Origin: Lactarius indigo
Lineage: Eukaryota; Basidiomycota; Agaricomycetes; Russulales; Russulaceae
Assembly (NCBI GenBank): GCA_025766275.1
Contig: JAFKAC010000050.1
Location: 248,001 to 312,000 of the forward strand
Length of the DNA: 64,000 bases
Direction of reading: 5' to 3'
Positions 60,186-64,000 of this stretch are shown piece after piece. Position 1 is the first letter of the stretch. Each line of letters opens with the position of its first letter. Position numbers and translations under genes: made by a program. The notes beneath the pieces were generated by a model that saw only the letters and a list, made by a program, of their open reading frames with translations, searched no databases and was not told the origin of the DNA.

Positions 60186-62796
60186 GGTGTGGGGGGCCGT
60201 TAACGTCTACGCGTCTGTTCCTGGCAGGTATTTTTATGGTCGGCGCCGGTGGCGCTGTGACTACAATTGTTGTACAGTGCACCATGGCTGGATCATGGCT
60301 GCATGCAGCTGTGTGATGAAAAATGGATTTGTCATGGATAAATTTCTGACAAATGATAATCGGCAAGATAACCGGCACTAACCGGCACTCTGTATCCGGA
60401 TGGAGAAGAGAAAGAGAGGAACGAGGCGCCAAGCGAGCGAAGGCCCCCCACTTTACCTAATTATACGGCCAATAACTGGCCGCGAAGATATACGTAGTTG
60501 TGGCGACGGGGAACCATCTAGTCGCCATCGAATAGAAACTGTTCGTTCGGCACCGGTGCTACTGTACAGTACGGATGTCAGAAACATGGACATTTGCCAT
60601 TGGTCAAATCCCCCCCCGCCCACCTGACCGCCCAATCTTGCGCCCAATTCCCATCAGTGCCAATTAATTTCTTGGTCAAGCATACACCACACATTCCTGA
60701 AAAGTGTAGTATGTTCTACTGGCTTCTCAGGGACGTTCGGGGGTCCGCCTGATGCGTTTCGTTGAAACACTGCACCCGGGGCGGCTTTCTGTCGTGGTGG
60801 AGCCAAGACGTATGGAACCACGGCGACGGCGGAGTTGCACTAAAATCGCAGATTTCTCACGCGCCGTTTTGTCAATTCCTGGTAGAGTAGATCTGTGGTC
60901 CCGGAAACAAGCAATGTGGTCATCGATCGACAACGAGATTACCGATGCTCCTGTGGAAGAAGGTAGAGACTTAAAAACCGCATCTCACTTAGGCCACAGG
61001 AGCTTCAATGTGCTGTTGTGATTGGGCTCGGGGAGCGAGCGATGCAAGGGAACCCCCTTGAGGATCCCTGATTCGCACGGCTACTCACTAGTACTCACTA
61101 GCAGCGGGTTGGGGCAACGGCGCCAGTCATTTGTTCAGGGCTGCAGGGATGTGTCGGGCCCCGGGCACTTGAGCGCTGCTGTACATGTGTTTCCCCTGCT
61201 CATATGAAAAAAAAAGTTTCGTGATGGAAATCAAAAGTCAAACGAAACCAGGGATGTCAGTGCGCAATGCGCATGCTTGTCGCCTGCGATATACAGTACA
61301 GGAGATCCATTACTGTGTTGTGCGCCTTGTTTGCCTTGGGGCAAGCCTCTTATTCCGTATTATAGCGCTTCACTTGAAATACTGTACAATGCGCTGTCCC
61401 TAATATAATTTTTTTTTTCTCAACTGTGCATCTTGAGTCGAATAGTGCGTAAAAAATTGGTGATATTGATTACGGTACGTAATCAGTCTACTGTATCCTT
61501 CGACTACGCAACGAATTGGTAAGTGGGGTCGGTGGACAAAACAAGGCCGGCGGGACAAGACAACGACCGAAAATGACCCACAATGATTGGTAGTCCGCCA
61601 CCCACGGATACAATCACAATCTCCGAGTCTACAGCGCTAACTAGCCCATCATGTTCTCGAACTAAACTTAGATTTGCACCGCGTTGATCGCATATATTCT
61701 CACGATTGATGAGTTGGTACTATGCACGTGTTCGCCAAGAAGCACGCCGCATTATGATATATGACAGGCGAGAAAACGTGCATGCATGCCAGTTGTTACA
61801 AAGTGCTACTGTTGTTACTGTGCATATCCGAACAAGTGTCCCCTGATACTCCTCTTCAAATTTAGTGCGATCCCCGCGGACTATCAACGGTGCATGGTTC
61901 CATGGAAGTGCCGATAAGAAAGGTCATGAACGTCGCCAACCTGGCTGTGGTAGACGCTGTAACGAGTACGTCAATCCTTTTGCACTCCACAACTTGAAGA
62001 TGCGCCCGTTTACTTATCCGGAAAATCCCCACTTCCGGCTGCTTCTCTCAATCAATATATCCTCTCAGATAGATATCAGGTACATCTTTTGACATAAGAT
62101 AGCTCGCGGCGGTTGAGCACGACGCTAAGAGCACATGCAACTGGCACAGCACCAGGACCTATCAACTAAACTATCCGGAAACTTACGTAATCCAAGATGA
62201 AAGGCACACCAACCGCCGTGTATGAACAAAGACTTGGACTTGAAGCTTGAAGACTGGGCGTCTGAGTCTTGTCCCTGCTGGAGCCGTGAGCCATGACCAT
62301 GGTACGCCAACGCAATTATTTTTTTAATTCTTTATTTTGTGACTCGGGCGGTCTGGGGTCGTGCGCGACTTCGGCCGATCAAGCCACCAAGCTGCGTACA
62401 AGGTTTCAGCGCTATCAGCTTCGATTCGAAGCGTCATTCAGGACTAAATCTTGAGCCAATGACGGACATTCCTTACAAGGGAACTCACTGTTACTCCTCT
62501 GGAGTTTCAGGCGATTTCGGAGCTTCGATCTTCCCATCACAGGCGTTAGGTCAATACTCCAAGCTTGGGATCTTCTTGCCTGATTTGTTGTATCTGATTC
62601 GGGGAAACAGTGCAATGTACTATGTGATATGCCATTCCGACAAGCAAGCGCTCAAAGCGCCCAAACCTTGCCTCAGATCCCCCTCCCTCATGCTGTAAGT
62701 GCGATGGTCAATAAAAGGCATTCGAATCGATTGGGATGCAAAAAGCAAGGAGTATAACTTCCCCCCCATACTACTTTCAAGTCGTCTGCTATTATC
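60186..62796. other. 2.6-kb intergenic region
   Basis: This is the shared upstream region of the P450 (minus) and the UbiA gene (plus). Short open frames (for example 60752-61021 plus) have no recognisable motifs. No array repeat, tRNA or transposon end is seen. Poly-T and poly-A runs occur near 61.2, 61.4 and 62.3 kb. Confidence 0.4.
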
Positions 62797-64000
62797 ATGG
62801 AGAAGTCATCACCCCTTCCAGATCTCTGGCCATGGGTGGGTTCTTCAACTTCATATCTCCGTCAGTCCCCAGTTTCGCTGAGTGTACACGACTTCAGATT
62901 GAGCTCTCGCGCGTCCATATATTCGCCGGTTCGATGCTCGTTTTCTGGCCGTGCGGTGCGCCATCACCCTCCAACCCCCGGTGACTTAGCTAATCTATTT
63001 CTATGGGTCCCAGCCTGGGGGATGACGATGGCTGCACGCCCACTATCAATGCCTCTACAAACTTATGCTTCGAACCTCGTCTACGCTCTGGTTGGCGCGG
63101 CCCTTTCGCACAGGTGAGTGCGGACTTGGGTGTGCTTCTCTAGGCTGTTCACCTCATGCTGTCACTCTCACAATAGTATGTCTCTATTCTCTCTCAGCTT
63201 GGCTGTTCTTACCGATATCTAGGCGCCGGTTGCGTGTGGGATGACATTGTCGATCGCAAATTTGACCGACAAGTAGGTAAGTAAGGGGGGGGGCACGAGG
63301 TCAAGATTACCCTGTTGACTGACTGGCACCTGCCGTCCGACAGAACGCACCAAGCATAGGCCCGTGGCCGACGGGCGTGTTTCAGTTCCTGGTGCCTCCG
63401 CCTTTTTGGCGATCCATATCGTGTTACTCGTCGCTATGCTCTGGCCGGTCAACACTCTTGCGTAAGTTCATCGTTGTTCGTTGAGCCTCGGCTGACGCAG
63501 AGTTCACTCGATAGCTGGAAGCTTGGTCTCCTCACTATCTTCCCGTTGGCAGGGTTCTACCCATTCATGAAACGCATAACGTACTGGCCGCAGGCCTGGT
63601 TGGGTATGTGGGGCCCGCTGTGCGCGCACCGCAATTAAACCACCTTCTTTTCAGGCGTGTCGATCAATATGCTATCCCTCGTGGCTTGGGGCGCATTACG
63701 TGGGCGACTAGACCCCGCATCTGGGGCTCTTCTCTTTGGTTTGTGGTGGTGAGTCATAATTTACGTCTTTGTCTCGTATGTGCTGAGGAAACCGTCCATA
63801 GTTGGACTCTTTACTATGGTGGGCCGTACCTTCCTAATCCGTGCACCCGCTCATGTCTGAACCGCGTAGATACGGTTTACGCTTGCCAGGATAAGCGTGA
63901 TGATGTGCAGGCTGGCGTAAAGTCCACCGCACTGCTGTTTGGTAACCATGTGAAAGAGGTCCTCGCAGCATTCGCCGGAGTGTTCGTTGCATGCTTGGTG
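62797..64000 (+). CDS. UbiA-family prenyltransferase (5' part, runs off the window)
   Basis: An integral-membrane enzyme family that transfers a prenyl chain to an aromatic acceptor. Exons read as 62797-62835 (MEKSSPLPDLWPW), 62898-62955 (IELSRVHIFAGSMLVFWPC), 63014-63113, about 63223-63276, 63344-63461, 63515-63603, 63655-63748, 63802-63818 and 63870 onward. The two Asp-rich motifs are present: CVWDDIVDRKFDRQ and YDTVYACQDKRDDVQAG, with TKHRPVADGRVS between them. Hydrophobic helices alternate as expected. All splices keep phase except the junction between exons 3 and 4 (63113 to 63223), where I find a one-base mismatch. The short N-terminus has no obvious mitochondrial presequence, which disfavours but does not exclude COQ2 (ubiquinone synthesis). 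The 3' end lies outside the window. Confidence 0.85.

Noticed and set aside
60752..61021. Small open frame between the P450 and UbiA genes
   Set aside because: Short, no family match, no conserved splice sites or context. Likely chance.
62125..62310. Possible first exon of a minus-strand gene ending at a gtaagt donor
   Set aside because: An ATG-led frame and a donor-like site are present, but no convincing second exon or protein family follows.
62797..64000. Naming the prenyltransferase COQ2
   Set aside because: The Asp-rich motifs fit the whole UbiA family. The short N-terminus lacks an evident mitochondrial presequence, and the 3' part is outside the window.
1..64000. CRISPR arrays, tRNA or rRNA genes, LTR retrotransposons
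   Set aside because: No regularly spaced short repeats, no cloverleaf-like or rRNA sequence, and no reverse transcriptase, integrase or long terminal repeat was recognised by eye. The array is made of gene duplications.

Overview
The window is nuclear DNA of a filamentous basidiomycete, almost certainly an Agaricomycete. The evidence is genes split by many 47-65 nt GT-AG introns, expansion of the DUF6535 membrane-protein family, an Agaricomycete-style F-box/LRR protein, a 9-exon cytochrome P450, and fungal acid-phosphatase-like and RRS1-like sequences. I cannot name the genus.

From 1 to about 55.9 kb the window is a decaying tandem array. The repeated unit is one DUF6535 gene (called D1-D14 here) plus one fragment of an acid-phosphatase-like (phosphoesterase-family) gene with a GPI-anchor-like tail (P1-P13). 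The two are head-to-head across a conserved divergent promoter block and tail-to-tail with the next unit. Up to 34.6 kb the DUF6535 genes are on the minus strand and the phosphatase relics mostly on plus. Between about 35 and 50.5 kb the unit is inverted. D13 and D14 (50.6-55.5 kb) are on minus again. Eight DUF6535 genes look translatable (D2, D3, D4, D5, D7, D9, D11, D13). D1, D6, D8, D10 and D14 are broken. D12 is a chimera. Every phosphatase copy is broken, and several share one nonsense codon, so the phosphatase was probably dead before much of the array spread.

Comparing paralogues gives a DUF6535 gene model that single copies hide. A 46-76 nt first exon carries the real ATG. A second exon of about 160-370 nt holds the start of the domain. 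An intron of about 57 nt interrupts the domain, and a large exon of about 2.3 kb follows. For all eight intact copies the summed exon lengths are exact multiples of three. D4 and D11 share a stop codon plus a 2-nt deletion that both fall inside a possible extra 67-nt intron.

Other array features are an RRS1-like ribosome-biogenesis gene copy (25.7-26.9 kb), a second RRS1 copy fused in frame to the D12 N-terminus (48.8-50.5 kb), and a 152-bp inverted-repeat element (35.0 kb) whose empty site survives in a paralogous copy. There are also a direct duplication (33.06-34.96 and 54.09-55.90 kb) and an inverted duplication (12.8-17.3 and 43.9-48.2 kb).

From 55.9 kb to the end the sequence is ordinary single-copy DNA: an F-box/LRR protein (minus), a complete 512-residue cytochrome P450 (minus), a 2.6-kb spacer with nothing recognised, and the 5' part of a UbiA-type prenyltransferase (plus) that runs off the window. 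The P450 and prenyltransferase may belong to a small terpenoid or meroterpenoid locus. Nothing in the sequence links the array to these genes functionally.
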